NCBI RefSeq assembly: GCF_016545825.1
Contig: NC_052620.1
Span: forward strand, 930,001 to 994,000
Direction of reading: 5' to 3'
DNA: 64,000 nucleotides
Origin: Eucalyptus grandis
Lineage: Eukaryota > Streptophyta > Magnoliopsida > Myrtales > Myrtaceae
The stretch's first letter is position 1, and the number at the start of each line of letters is the position of its first letter. Below the pieces are notes generated by a model. The model worked only from the letters and a program-made list of their open reading frames with translations, ran no database searches and was not told the origin of the DNA. This document shows positions 45,901-58,449 of the stretch, one piece after another. Position numbers and translations under genes: made by a program.

Positions 45901-48900
45901 AACAATAACATGAGGTCCCTCTTTCCTAAACTTCAACCCAAAAAAAGAAAAAAAGACCACATTCTCCCAATCAATCATCCACCAAAACACCAAAACCCTG
46001 AGTCCACAAGACCAATACGCATTCCACCTCCTATTTACAATATCCACAGATCCTTCAGCTCCTTGGCTAAGAATGACAGAAGCATCAGCTGCTGGATGGT
46101 GGTACTGTTGTCATACTTATCTTGGCACATTAGGGCATGTTTGGAATGACATTGCCTTTTTCTTTTCCACTTGAACTTCATAATTTAGCATCTGAGATTT
46201 GACTTCTATATTACACAACACCTCAATAATTAAATCATATGCATGTTGATATTTAGTCATTTGGAATCATTTAATAATTTCTCAGGAAATAAACTAAATT
46301 TTGCTTAGATAGGAAAGTGATAAGTATAATTTGAATACTTTTAAGCCGCCCTGTTTCCCAATTGACTCATTTCGTTTTTTTATCTGTACTGACTAAGTGG
46401 GTCATGCAAAAGGGTGAGAGAGGACAGGAGCTAGCGTTCATGCAAAAAGTTGATTTAAATGTCTTGAAATACAAAATCATAAACACTAGATGAAACATCA
46501 ACCTATGAGAATCCTCCTGTGTGACCATACTCACAACTCAGCCAAGAACTCACGCATCAAAGTTGTACAGATGCTAAAAAAAGAGAGAGGCGATGTGATA
46601 AAAGTCAGACGCACATCATATAGGTGGTCATGTCCTAAAGTTAATCCTTAAAATGAAGGAGAGTTGAAGTTCTGAGATATACAAAATAAGTTGTTGGAGA
46701 TGGCGTACAAATAATGAGAATCTGTTCTATAGGCCAAATTGAAAGTAAAGACCAATGACATAAGCAATGGCAAACTATGTGTAAATATGGAAAAAGAGAT
46801 AGTGCCAGTCACCTTCACGGCTTCAATGTGAAATCCTCCTACAGGACCCTAAAGAGACATGTGATTTAAGCCAGAGGCCATTAGAATCTCATCTTGAAAT
46901 CTACTTGCCCACCTAGAGAATCGATCTTGGCTTCTCACAAAATCCTGACTTTGGATTATCTCTGGAGAAGGTGCATAGCAGAAAAATAGGTCTATTTGAG
47001 GGGTCTTGGAGTGGCTTAGACAATCCTCATCATGGAATGGAGCATCATTGCTAAAGCTCCTAGGTATATCTACGTTAAAGTGTCCCACAATGCTTGTCCA
47101 TGGAGATTGTGATGGCTTAAGCTTTTGGGTTGGATTTTCTAGCATGATATCATACACACGTTCCACCTAGTTTACTTCCCACATGTGGCCCCCTATTTGT
47201 CAATTCCATGTGCCGCTCTCAATCTGGTTTGCATGTGAATTAGCATATATGAGCCTCATATACACGTAAATCTCCCTCCATCTAATGGCGCAAACTTTTA
47301 AGTTGGACATTCTAACAATGTACATTTTGAGTAGGTGAACATGCTCGCGAAGAAAATGATCTTTAAATTGAAAAAGAAAGAACATGAAGAAACAGAATAC
47401 CTGAAAACCTAAAGTGGCTCAAGTCCAGTGTCAAGTGAAAGAACCCCTCAAAAGTTGTATGAGAGTTGGAATGAGACACACATACATACAGATATATATA
47501 TATATACACACATGTATTTATACATTATCAATATCTATCTCACTGTGTAAAATGCCTTCTTGACCTTTAGCTAAAGTACTGGGTTGCAACCACCCTACTT
47601 ATTAGGGCATCATTTTCGAAGAGACTAGTGAAATTCATTGCGAACCCAAGCTGGCCCACTGGACTAGCCAATTTTAATCCCTAGCTGAATCTCTCAAAAT
47701 TTCTCTTCCCTCCTTGTTGGCATCACTGCCTTCCTCTAGGGTCGAGAACTCCTATAGTTCAACTATCTTTCCTTCACAAAAAAGGAACTAGTACAGTGTG
47801 AATCGACCAATGAGTTATTTAGCCAAACTTATTCAGTCTCAAACATACTTGGCTGCAAACAAGTATGGTGGCAAGGGAAATTAGTGCTTGAAAAGAGTAG
47901 TCGGTTGCTTCCTTCACATGCTCACCATATTAAAAATTTGGATGCGCGTTCTTGTAGAATTTTCGTATACATGAAGAATATCAGGGTGCACCTGAAGTTC
48001 ACATGCTTCTAATTCCCAAGTGCTTGCCAAACACTAACCCTTTCTACATAAGAATTCAACCGCTCCTAAAACAAAACATAAGACAAACTCAACAACTGCT
48101 TGACATGGCCAGGCTACGATTTTAATGATAGAGAGACAGCATAAAAGCTAGGGCCAGGTAAAGGAAATATTCTCGTTATGTTCAGAATGAATCAACTTCA
48201 ACGTCCAAACTACAACCTCTTTTGGCTATCAAGAAAGAAGATCCTAACATTAACTAAAAAATAAATAGAAAAGTGGAAAGCCCATCAGATGCATGTCTAT
48301 ATGTACAGGTACTATACATTTAAATTATACACATTCTCAGTGCAAACATATGTACGATTAAACTAGTCTGCTCCAACAAAAGTACCTATGACTTACATAT
48401 CTTTCCAGTTCCTGCATTTTTTCCTGTAGCTCGGTCCTCAGCCGATTATTCTCGTCCATCTGTCATGAGTGAAATGGAAAATTAAGATCATCCTCTTGTC
48501 AAATTTCAATGTCACAGAGTCGCAGCATACAGCACCATCATAACTTTAAGCATGTAATCATCTTCTTCTAGCAACATGTCATGTAACGTGAAAGTGCAAG
48601 CATCAGTTCATAGTTGAGCACGTCATTTACTTGCAACAAGTAAAGTTAAAGTAAAAGGCACCAAGCAATGCCCCACTCCAGCGCAAGATAAACTTTTATG
48701 TCCACTTGATTACAAGGGTGACATCCACAATGGTGAACTAGGAGGATAATTTCTCACCCCTTCAGTTGTCACGTAGGAGGTTGCAACAGAATGGGAGCAA
48801 GAAAGAGTTGACCAAGTAATGCAGTAAATGCAACTGAGAAAGTCAAACCCTGGATGAACTTGAAACTGAGCGTTCACTGCTTTGTAGTGGTGGTATGGGT

Positions 48901-49741
48901 GTTAGGCTGCAGAGGTCATGGAGGTTCTCTGTTGAAGATGCTCCTCTTTATAGAAGGGTGAGGGTGGGGGTTCTCTTATAGAAGATGGTTTAAGGAGATT
49001 TGTCATGTGGAAGGATCTACATAATACATCATTAGAGCCATTTCCCACAGAATATAGGTCCTTGCCAAACAATTAATTCCATTTCAAAGTAAAACTGCCT
49101 ACATTTCCACCCAGATGTAGTCGAACTAGGACTCTTCATACACCCCATCTAAAATCAAAGATAGGTGCTCCAATCGTACTAGTGAAAAGCAAAGAGTCGT
49201 ACTCATTCGAGTTTCAGGAATCAGCAAGGTCGCCAGATCGACCATCTATTCAGTACCCCTTTGGCGCTCATAAATGAATTGCATTTACGCATCCATAAGG
49301 AAAAAAAAACATATGGGGTACATAATTAGCAGGTAGAGTTGAGATATTCCACACCTCTTCGAGCATGTTCACACACAGAATGAGGGTTCACGACTAATTC
49401 AATCACGGACTGAAGCGGCTAAACGATGGTTCCCAATTGGGCAAGAATCTTCCGCAGTGCGATTTCTAGGAACTCGGCATCCACTACAAAAGGCTCGTCG
49501 ATGCTCGACCTACCTCATGCTTTGCGAATTGGGCATCAAATAAACTATCTACAGGAAGGAAAGAAAGAGAGAGGAGGGAGAAAGAAAGAGGAACCTGCTC
49601 TTTAATAGTGGCTTCGGCAGCTTCAACGGCGTTCATGACCTGAGTCAAGCTATCGCTGTTGGAGTTGACATTGGAAGCCGCGTCATTAAGCGCCATTCCA
49701 GACAGCTTCTCCGCCAATTTCCCATCGAATCCGTTCTCCAT
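29348..49741 (-). CDS. Plant coiled-coil protein with C-terminal A9/Ig-like domain (AIR9/SCAB-like tail), 784 aa, 21 exons
   Basis: Exons, minus strand: 49741-49595, 48459-48397, 45738-45392, 45298-45199, 45112-45035, 44927-44868, 44765-44661, 42832-42722, 40728-40687, 40571-40458, 40380-40196, 34315-34002, 33908-33787, 33237-33195, 33105-33014, 32511-32463, 32025-31958, 31850-31734, 30556-30456, 30154-30109, 29398-29348. All have GT-AG borders and matching phases; 2355 bases, no frame break. Residues 30-70 (MNAVEAAEATIKEQMDENN) and about 190-350 are charged, heptad-rich coiled coils. Residues 70-185 and 390-555 are Ser/Pro-rich and probably disordered. Residues 565-770 resemble the A9/Ig-like repeats of AIR9 and the tail of SCAB-type actin-binding proteins (SCNFEWVRHLEDGSISYIEG, YIVTADDVDAYLAIEV, DTIVLTLRLF). 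The C-terminus is basic (GDKRKGRKRS). A cytoskeletal or scaffold role is only inferred. Intron 11 carries a copia element. Confidence 0.88.
34467..34708 (+). repeat. 5' LTR of the intronic copia element
   Basis: 242 bp, from TATTGGAATG to TTCTTTTCTTCA. The canonical starting TG has become TA. It contains a repeated ATTATATTACGTG and a TATTTATA-like box near its 3' third. Confidence 0.93.
34709..34727 (+). other. Primer-binding site, initiator-Met tRNA type
   Basis: TGGTATCAGAGCCCAAAGG directly follows the 5' LTR. TGGTATCAGAGC is the standard plant copia site, complementary to the 3' end of initiator methionine tRNA. Confidence 0.85.
34773..35453 (+). pseudogene. Copia gag remnant
   Basis: Starts at the ATG of MSDESSITQSN and shows the copia gag pattern (KLNGDNFFRWSQTVRMYI, TAKELWDAVCEMYSN, KYFHSLKHLWQELD). 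The frame shifts near 34950 and again near 35300. The nucleocapsid zinc-knuckle-like CDFCNKPRQTRETCW follows in the next open frame at about 35620-35670. It cannot make a complete Gag. Confidence 0.8.
35454..39170 (+). pseudogene. Copia pol remnant (protease, integrase, RT, RNase H)
   Basis: In order: protease active site WIIDSGASNHMT (about 35918), integrase zinc region HHRLGHPSFGYLKHLF (about 36290) with a broken core domain to about 37040, then reverse transcriptase from about 37620 with YKARLVAKGF, QLDVKNAFFNG, KSLYGLKQSPRAWF and the catalytic YVDD (about 38212). RNase H follows to 39170 (NADWAGSNMDRRSTSGYY; KHVEVDKHFIKEKL). Frame breaks occur near 36190, 36450-36800 and 38300, and in-frame stops near 38800 and 38898. 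It is decayed and not able to move itself. Confidence 0.9.
39166..39177 (+). other. Polypurine tract
   Basis: The purine-rich TTGAGGGAGAG directly precedes the 3' LTR start TGTTGG, as expected for the second-strand primer. Confidence 0.75.
39178..39419 (+). repeat. 3' LTR of the intronic copia element
   Basis: 242 bp, from TGTTGGAATG to TTCTTTTCTTCA, matching the 5' LTR with about 10 substitutions and no length change. Confidence 0.95.
40994..41020. repeat. (GAA)n microsatellite in intron 8
   Basis: About nine GAA/AAG repeats in the intron between the exons at 42722 and 40728 of the coiled-coil gene. Confidence 0.9.
42881..42922. repeat. (GA)n microsatellite in intron 7
   Basis: About 21 uninterrupted GA repeats just upstream, in gene sense, of the exon at 42832-42722. 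On the gene strand this is (TC)n and lies close to the polypyrimidine region of that acceptor. Confidence 0.95.
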
Positions 49742-50254
49742 CCTCCTCCAACGCGCGCAACTCTCAAACCCGACACGCGGTCAAGACCCAGCAGAAAACC
49801 CCCGCGAGATCGAGGAGGGCCGAGGGCCGGGAGGGGCAAGCTCCACTCTCCCCCACTTCACTCCGCTCCCCGCTCCACCCAATCTAGGGCTTCTTCGACC
49901 GGAGCCGCGGAGCCGCGCCCCGATTCATGCGAATCCCCAGCTCCCGCAGCGAAAAAACCCCACCTTCACGAACGAACGAACGAACGCCGGGGGAACCACG
50001 GCGAGGGCGGCGGCGGCGGAAAAATCAGGAGGCGGAGCAAAGGGATCGGGATCGCCAATCGGAGCCCGGCGGACACGGCGAGATCGACGACGACGACGAC
50101 GAGCGGCAGCAGCGGCAGCGGCGGCGGCGGCGATGCAGCATCGTCCGTCGGTCGCCCTCCTCTCCCGACTCCCGCTTCTCGAGCTCGCGTCGCGCGCAGG
50201 AGAAAAGACGCCAAAGAAGACGCGGACGAGTCTTCCCTTCTCCTCTTCTCCTCT

Positions 50255-50277
50255 TCTCTCTCTCTCTCTCTCTCTCT
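50255..50277. repeat. (CT)n run in the 5' leader region of the coiled-coil gene
   Basis: About 11 CT repeats 0.5 kb upstream of the start codon at 49741; (GA)n on the gene strand. The DNA between it and the start codon is GC-rich and probably transcribed leader. Confidence 0.85.
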
Positions 50278-50289
50278 AAAATGGTTTAT

Positions 50290-53100
50290 TAACAATCATC
50301 AACTGTCTTTCTCTCTCCTTGGTTTTTATGTTTTGTGCTTCCTCATCATGATTGATAACCCCATTCCCATTTAAATCTTCCCATTCAAAAACATGTCCTT
50401 CCCATAAAAATAGAAAGAGAATGAAATTGAGACAAACGAGGGAAATGATCCCTCAATATATAATATCATCTCTATGAACTTTTGATTTGTTTAATATAGT
50501 CCGTGAATTTAAACTCGCTTTGCAATGTTAGTTCTGAAGTCTGAATTTATTTAATGTAGTTTCTAAACTTTTTATGCATGTTCAATTTACGCCTTACATT
50601 ATATAAAAAAATTATTCATATTGTCATTTCATTAATTTAAATATAGAGATTGTGTTGAACATTTTCTAGGTTTAAGATTAAATCAAAAATTTATGATGGG
50701 ATAATATTGCAAATTAAAATAAAATTTAGAAATCACATTGTATATTTGGTCGAAGTTCAGAATCATATATGCCATTATCCAAAAATAAATCAAGGTTATA
50801 AGTTAATGATGGCTCCCATAAAATCAATCGTTTTTGGAAAAATAGCTAATAAGTATAGGCCAAATGCTATGTATGTGTACATGCACAATTTTATAATATT
50901 TTAAGTGCACTTTGCTCGAACGTTACCATAGTGTATTCGTAATGACGTCATCTTTATGATCCCACCCGCGTAGTAATCAAATTGAAAAGATTACCACAAT
51001 TCGACTACCTCGATAATTATGCCCCGATGGTTGTTTTGAGACTAGCAACCTCGAGATGGCAATAACAAGTGAATTTATGTTTGGAATGAGATGATAAATC
51101 TGAAAAAGAGAGGTTATGCCAAGTGAAATAAGCATAAAAATAAATAAGCTATTTGAGATTTCCCCTCAATTGTGTCACAGAACGATGCCATAGAGAGCTA
51201 ACTCTTAATATAGATGTATCATAACTAACATGTTTGAAAGTGGACAATTATTTATTATTTTTCCTTTCTTTTTTTTTCTTTTTCCGTAGGTCACGGCTAC
51301 AACTCTTAATATAGAAAGACCAAATTGGAAAAAATAAGGGCTAATACCGTTAAAAACTCTAACTAACATGTTTGTGTCGTATTTATTTTAAACTAATTTT
51401 TTACATCACCAAAAACTTTCAGATGGGTATATATTATGTCGCATTTATCCAAAACTAATTTTTGCATAATAAAAAACCAAAAACTAGTATACTTATGCCA
51501 CACCTACCCCAAAATTGTTATTTAAGTTTCATATTTACCCCAAATTGTAATGTGGCATAAGTATACTAATTTGCAATTTTTTCTATAGAAAAATAAAACT
51601 TAGCTTGGAATAATGTAGTATGAGTGTACTAATTGAAGATTTTTTCGTGATTTTAACATAAAAAATAAATGTGCTTCATGAAATTGAGAAAAGTGCGTCT
51701 TTCTTTAGAATTTGGAGCATGATCACTCAAGCGTCAATTATTGCAACGTAATCTTTTTTCTTTTTTAGTGGGATTGCTGGGTCATTTATTGTACGGATGG
51801 AGCACTGAAGCACCTATTTGTGTGGATTTTTACATTTTATTATTTACTCAATTTAAATTTGTAACAGACCCATTTTGACTTTATCTTAACAAAAATAATT
51901 GGAATTTTCACAATATACAAAATTGATTCACCAATCATTATATCATGATTTTGCGAAGTTCAAATAACATCTGAAATTTTCGTAAGAGAGTAAAAAAAGA
52001 AGGTACTTTTTTAAAACTCAATCGTAAACAAACATGCCAAAAATTCTTAACTATCGGGGCAAAAAGTGGAAGGACTTTAATCGAATAAATATTAGAGACA
52101 GCGGAGCTTATTTTGGATCTAATGTTTTCGTCCTTTGAATGGATAGACAAACACGTGGGCGCAGATTGTCGAAGGCCAACATGCCTAATGATCAATGGAT
52201 AATCTCTCTCTCACACACATAAATATATATACATTAATTTAATTGTGATTAGAACAAATTTGAAAGGGCCACGTAGGGCTAATCAAACAAAGCACCCGCT
52301 GCCAACACTGGGCATCATGGACATCATCATAGGCCCTCACTTCTAAGGCAAGTTTTCAACTTTTCGAGAGAGAGCATTCCCCTGTCTCTCTGTTAAAAAG
52401 GCGAAGGGAAGCTTCTTCTCTCTCCATGCATGGCTTTTGATAAAGTGATCTTGAAAGTGATGATTGCACGTACTCGCGAAAAGGGCCTTTGATGTGCATG
52501 CAATAGTATCATCGCCTAGGCCTCCCCACCCCATGTGAAAGGAACATTTCTTAGGCCGGCTTTAGGGTTTAATCGGACGGAATCTATGACAGCGGTTTAT
52601 CTTTTTGTAAGTTTTCTTTCGGGCCGAGGAGGAAATTGCCAGTGCCAAGGACATGCGCTTGGAAATTGAGCTTTTGATTGGGTTGGTGAGGATTGAATTT
52701 GGTAAATACAATCTTTGGGCTTGGATCTTGGTGTCTCAATTGGACCCAAATAGGGTTTAGGCCCATCTCTCTCTCTCTCTCATTTCTAAATTTATGTATT
52801 ATTAGGCAATTAGACCAAATGCTTGAACAAAGATTGATGAATAAAAGAAGCAAATATGATGCATAAAAAAGCCAAATTTACTAGTAGAAAAGTAGTGCTT
52901 GTGGTGATGAAACCTTGGTTTTTTGACCGCTTGTACACAACCATATGAACTATGGACAATTTGCTCGCTACATAAGTTTTTCAACCAACAAGACCGATAG
53001 ATGAAAATGGATCATGCACATTCCCATGATTTCCCTCGCCCAAATCATGCATCCAAACGTCGGCAAGAATGCAATCGATAACATCTTGAGCATCCACGAT
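50290..53100. other. Intergenic DNA between the coiled-coil gene and the ammonium transporter
   Basis: AT-rich with no supported gene. From about 50440 to 50700 the 'tttgatttgtttaatatagtccgtgaattt' style sequence resembles an arm of the 8.8-kb type elements and may be a decayed copy. The stretch directly below 53101 should hold the 3' untranslated region of the transporter. Confidence 0.5.
51485..51569. repeat. Short inverted repeat, MITE-like hairpin
   Basis: CTAGTATACTTATGCCACA (51485-51503) is complementary to TGTGGCATAAGTATACTAA (51551-51569) at all but the last base, with a 47-bp loop. It probably marks a small or decayed MITE; no target duplication was identified. Confidence 0.6.
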
Positions 53101-55153
53101 TTAGATCACCTGAGTCGCCCCAGTGAACGACATATTATTGTGCAACGTGTCCTCCGAGCCGTGCTTGGTGGAGTCGTACTTCTCTCCGTCGCCCCACAGT
53201 GCGTAAGCCTCCTCGCCATGCACTGCATCGTCCCCGATCATCAGCTCCTCCTCCGGCATCCGCAGGGGGACCACCAGGCCGATCAAGATGCATATGACGG
53301 ATGTGACCACGAGGTTCCACCCGATGATGAAAGCACCGCCCACCAGCTGCTTCCCGATCTGGACCCCGCCCGAGCCCCCGTAGATTCCTCCCCGGGAGTT
53401 CGGGACGGGGAGGAAGAGGGAGCAGAGCGTGGGCTCGGCGAAGATGCCGGTGAGGATCCCGCCCATGTAGCCGGCCACGGCGTGGGTGTGGAAGACGCCG
53501 AGGGTGTCGTCGATCTTTTGGAGCAACGTCCACCTCTTATGCACGACCATCATGGTGAACCACGGGACGCTCCCGGAGAGGACTCCCATCACTATCGCCG
53601 CCCAACCTTGGACCAGCCCTGTACAATGTGAAAGGTTGCGGAAAGGCAACGTCAACAAAGTCAGTCAGATTCCAATGTGAAAGGTGGCTGGCTGGCTAGT
53701 CAATTGCAGCTGCTTAACAGCTGCAACTTTCTTAATTCAGCTGGTCAACGGGGAGTACCTGCGGCGGGAGTGATGCAAACGAGGCCCGTTATCATGCCCT
53801 GCACGGCTCCGATGACGGAGGGCTTCTTGAAGAAGATGACGTCGAGCAACGTCCACATTAGGAGGCTGGTGGCCGCGCAGACGTTGGTGTTGAGGACGGC
53901 GATGGACGAGTCGGTGTTGGCCGTGTAAGGGTCACCCCCGTTGAACCCCGCCCACCCCAACCACAGCAGCCCCGCCCCCGCCAGCATCAACAGCACGTTG
54001 TTCGGCGGAAACCTCTCTGTCCTTCGTGCACCGGGGTCCTACCTGTACAAGAATCACGCTGAAAAATTGTACATAATTCTTTCAACATCCGTGATACACT
54101 AATATACTTCAGATAGAGATTTATCCAGTGAGTAATCCTTCTTTTTTCTTTGTTCTTTAGCGTAGGAGGCAATTGTCAAGTTTAAAAATCGGGTAAATTA
54201 ATGGGGTTTTGCTTCTCGTTTGTCAAAGATGATGATCTCAGTATCTTGAATCTGAAGCAAACCCTATATAATAAATCGACAAGCTCAGAGGTTATCAAAT
54301 TTCGAAAGTCGAGGTCAACGCCGAATCTCCATCCTCATTGGAAGCTCTTTATTGGAATATAAAACACAAATATAATTACCTAACACGAATTTATTCAAAC
54401 AGAATTTGGAAATGAAAATTTTCTTTCTATCAGAACATAAAAATGGAAGGTAGGTAGTCAAATTTCCATGAGAGAAAGAGATGAGCTGACCCAATAGGCG
54501 GTAGTGAAGCCGGCGATCCCGGAGGAGAGGTGGATGACGTAGCCGCCGGAGTAGTCCATGACGCCCCACTGGAAGAGGAAGCCGCCGCCCCACAGGCTGA
54601 AGGCGCCGACTGTGTAGCTGCACGTCAGCCACAGGGGGACGAACATCATCCACGCCCGGAAGTTCATCCTCCCCAGCACTGAACCCGCGAGCAGGATCAA
54701 CGTGATGGCTGCGAACACGCCCTGGAACCACACCATCGATGCCATCGGGTAGAACGGCATCGCCATCGTCGTCTCCAGGAGCCCGTCCTTGCCATAGTGC
54801 GCCGTGGCAGGGAGCACGGCCTGACCTACCAGGTATTCCTGGTTGAGCGCGTGGCCCGCCTTGCCCCAGAAGGGCGCGAGCTTTTGCCCGAACGCCATCT
54901 TGTAGGCCCAGGTGACCCAACATACGATCACCGCCGCGAACGCATACAGCGCCATGAATGCCGAGTTCACCGCCCACTTCTTCTTGACGATGCTCCCGTA
55001 CAGGATCACGAGGCCCGGCATGCTCTGGAGGCCCACCAGCGTGGCGGAGATCATCTGCCACGCGTTGTCCCCCTTGTTCAGCCAGACGGGCACTGCCGCC
55101 GACCCGCCGCCCTGGTATGCCATGGGCACGGGGTCCGGGGGCGGAGCAGCCAT
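53101..55153 (-). CDS. AMT3: Ammonium transporter, AMT2/AMT3 subfamily, with a 2-bp frame break
   Basis: Plasma-membrane ammonium transporter of the Amt/Mep/Rh family, 11 membrane helices, uptake or retrieval of ammonium. Exons, minus strand: 55153-54491, 54042-53759, 53618-53101. Exon 1 holds [20 protein letters not shown], the long first helices and the Amt signature [20 protein letters not shown]. Exon 2 holds [20 protein letters not shown]. Exon 3 holds the pore histidine region [13 protein letters not shown] and the cytosolic regulatory tail [20 protein letters not shown]. The sum is 1465 bases; two more give 1467 (488 residues), normal for the subfamily. The loss is an AG pair in the GACAGAGAGG stretch (about 54008-54020) near the start of exon 2. 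As written, translation leaves frame after KDRE. An assembly error is likely, since everything else is intact. The subfamily is clear; AMT2 versus AMT3 numbering is inferred. Confidence 0.9.
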
Positions 55154-55267
55154 TTTCTAATCAGTATAACTAGGTTTCCCTCCCTCCCTAGCTTTGAAGG
55201 AATCTAGAGATAGAGAGAAAGAGCAACACGGCAAGAGATCAGAGAAGGAAGTGGAGGGTGAGACGTG

Positions 55268-55275
55268 TATTTATA
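55268..55275 (-). promoter_or_regulatory. Likely TATA box of the ammonium transporter
   Basis: TATAAATA on the minus strand, 115 bases upstream of the start codon at 55153 and preceded by CTT. Position and match fit a plant core promoter; the transcription start would fall near 55240. Confidence 0.6.
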
Positions 55276-55289
55276 AAGGTCAAAGCTTT

Positions 55290-57760
55290 TGGGTTTGTAC
55301 ATAAATAATACAGGAAGAGAGATCCATGGCATCAGGGGTACTTGAATTGCATCTCAGGTTATGACATATGGGGCATATTTTATAAGATTCCAAGGACGGT
55401 ATCTTGTCCCATTGGTCAGGATGACCTGTCACAAAACGACAAGTTCTGGAAGACTTTCCTGACGGGCGATTAGAGTATTTTCACAAGTTCGAATCCCCTA
55501 TAAAGGAAAATTTCACAAGATTCCATGTCCTGTTATTGCCTAAATTGATTCTATTATTGAACTCTGGAATGTATGTATATGTGTCTATCTTTTTACTTAT
55601 TCTCGCCTGAATTAATGCAGATAGATTGAATCTTTCTATTAAGGTAGGGATAAAGCTCACTTATCAACATAAAGGGTTGATTCTCATTTTGGGACAATGA
55701 TGCTTTTTGGAATAGATTTCGTTGCTTTCCTATTTTTATCATAAGCAAGACACTGATAGCTGATATTCTTTATAATGAGGAAGGCCGGCCTATTAAGTAG
55801 ATAATCTCTTAGTCTATGAAATACTTTATTAATCTCACAGACTATGCGAAGCACAGGTAATGCGCCAGAACAAACAGCTTAAATATGAAATTTATTTTAA
55901 TTTAGTGACGTGAGATGTGGAACCTTTCTTGATCACTAGAAATGATGTCACAAATTGGATTCTCAGAAAGAAATTTCTCGTGAAGCTCTTGTAGTCCCGA
56001 TAATACATAGAAGGCTTGCTGTATATTAGATTGAGAAGTGACGACTTTGGTCCGGTGCGTAAAAACCGATTCAGGGTACGACAAAAAAGAAAACCACAGA
56101 TCTGCTGCTTAGTGGAAGAAAAATTCCAAGCCCTACTGTCTTAGCTAGCGAAAGCCAAATAAAAAAACAACAAAACCATCAATAAACTAGTGATTTCAAA
56201 CTCGATTATTATGGACCACGGCACTTAATTATTTGGCTTGGAGGGTTATATTAGCAGAAGCACATCTGTAGCAACTTAGAGAGGACTTTTTCCTGATCAA
56301 CGACCGGGTCATGTGGAAACCGACAGCTCGCATGCTGTCCATCGCCATCATATTTCGGAATCCTGATGCATCTCTTGAAGCTTCGAATCCATCGAATATA
56401 CTTCTCCTCCCTTACCCAGCGGCACCCATCAACACATTTGCGATTTATTCCATGGTTTACTTGCCCCTTTGCCTAGATGTAGGGATTCATCATATAATTT
56501 CTCCATCAATTAGGCATGATCAAATGTTGTAATGTGTTCGTCATTATTGGAAAGTGACTGCAATAACCGTGGCCCGTGAATCGTATTGGTTGTCTAGTGC
56601 TGCTGGTACATGCGCATATCAAGTGATGGATGAGACGACATATGAGATTTAAGAACTCTCCAGGCAGGTAAATTTCTCATTTAAATTAGAGGGCTTTTGT
56701 CGTTGTGGCTCTCAGACCTTGTCAACGACAACGACAACATTTAGGGTTCCATTTATTGCCGTCTTCTTTTCTTGTGTCTTCCTTTGTGGCCGAGGCCATC
56801 ATAAACCCTAATGGCACTCTCTCCCATTGCTTGTTTCCATCCAATGAGTATGAGCCAATTATGTCAATTTCATATCTTCTAATTAAATCTTGAGATCAGT
56901 TAAGATACTCTTGGTCTCTTGTTAATGACGTTTTCTGGTGAATGTGGTTCTCTTATTTCCAAAGGCAGGCGACACTGTATGAAACATACCAAGTGTTGAA
57001 AATTTTGCATGGTTTAGAACATAAGGAAAAAGAAGAGTGCACGATTCAATTTCCAAAGAGCATTCGATAAATCCTGCTCCAAAACAATAATTCTCAGTTG
57101 CATGAACATTAATATCATCATCCGCTTGGATTTGCTACTAGTTAACCTAATGTCCTCATGCGTTCTTCATGTTGTTACAAAGGCAAGTCCTGTTCTTGTA
57201 AGCAACCTGACTTAGGTCATTACTTTCAATAAATACGGTGTAATGTCTGTGAATAACACAAATTACGCCGGGACAATGCGTCAAGATCTCAATCAATTAA
57301 AAAGTTACGCTGACTGGGCACAAATAGTGGATACTCCGACAATCTAATCTCTATGTGCACGAAAGTTTCCCTTACTGTTGGAGAAAAGTTACAGAAATAG
57401 CATGTCCCGACCCTCAAACTGTTTACCACGCCCCCAATGTAATTTGGAGATTAATTCACAAAAGAAACCGGAAGACAAAATAACTTCTACGATATTATAT
57501 GGACTGCTGAAGCCAAAGATCTTGAAAGAACATATATATCCACATTCTTTTGCTATATAATAGACACTCTCACCGATAAAATTTCATTTTTCACTCATCT
57601 AGGTGTCACGTTGTACGAGCTCAAGAAAAATACACCCAGCAAGGCTAACCAAGCAATGTACACCAAGAGAACCAACCGCCCTAAATAATTTACAAATGCA
57701 TATTCCATGTGTTATTACTATAAACACGAACAACACAACCAACTTTGATGCAAACAATTT
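55290..57760. other. Intergenic DNA upstream of the ammonium transporter
   Basis: AT-rich with no supported gene. Its right-hand part is the flank of the minus-strand copia element. A minus-strand open stretch around 56290-56470 has no start codon and no recognised domain. The first kilobase next to 55268 is the presumptive transporter promoter. Confidence 0.5.
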
Positions 57761-57874
57761 TTTTTAATAATATTTTATTTTATTTTTCAAAATTTTAAAT
57801 TTATTTATTTTTTCCTTTTTTTTTCTTTGACCGTTCATCGAATTGAGGCAACCTTGGCAAGGGCGAGCTCACCT
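57761..57874. mobile_element. Truncated AT-arm / GC-core element next to the copia LTR
   Basis: A T-rich arm (57761-57830) runs into 'gaggcaaccttggcaagggcgagctcacc', which has the look of the GC-rich cores seen in the other inverted-repeat elements. It stops abruptly at the LTR end at 57875. The copia element probably inserted into this core; the other half would lie beyond the window. Confidence 0.35.
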
Positions 57875-58449
57875 TGTGACGCCCCAAGCACGTCATGCTC
57901 TACACATGTCATTACCAATTATATTTTCTATTGATTAATAGCAAGTGGAAGCATCATGAACACGTCAACATACATCTCACATCGAAAATCGCATGAGTTA
58001 AAACATTACACGTATATTTCCTTATGGTACCTTTAAATTTACAACCTATAATAGTATCTTAAATAGCACACCAAAATACAAAAGAATTGGGAAGGGTTCT
58101 ATCTCCTAACTATTCACGCTTAAAGGCTTGTCTTTACGAAAGCAGACCATTTATTATGGGTCAACTGCTTCACCCAACAACTCGTCGCCTTCGCTATCAA
58201 AGTTGCTGCGAAAAAACGTCAATAAAAAATGCACCAATCTAAGAACAAGTAGCAAAAGGATGAAAGAAAAACAAAGGGGAGGAGGAGATAGAGATTTCAC
58301 TTTCTTCAACAAAAAACACCGGAATACAACCCAAAAGGCTCTCAAACCACTTGGTGAGCCACAAGATCTAAAATATTCAACAAGAACATAGGAAATAACG
58401 AACATGGTCTAAAATACTCATCTTTTAATATGAAAGTCAAAACTCAACA
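57875..58449 (-). repeat. Putative 3' LTR of the minus-strand copia element
   Basis: On the minus strand a copia-type polypurine stretch (AATGTGGAGATT, 58450-58461) is followed by TGTTGAGTTTTGAC, a canonical copia LTR start. About 575 bp further on, GGGGCGTCACA fits an LTR end. The partner LTR is not in the window, so the 57875 end is a proposal. Confidence 0.5.
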
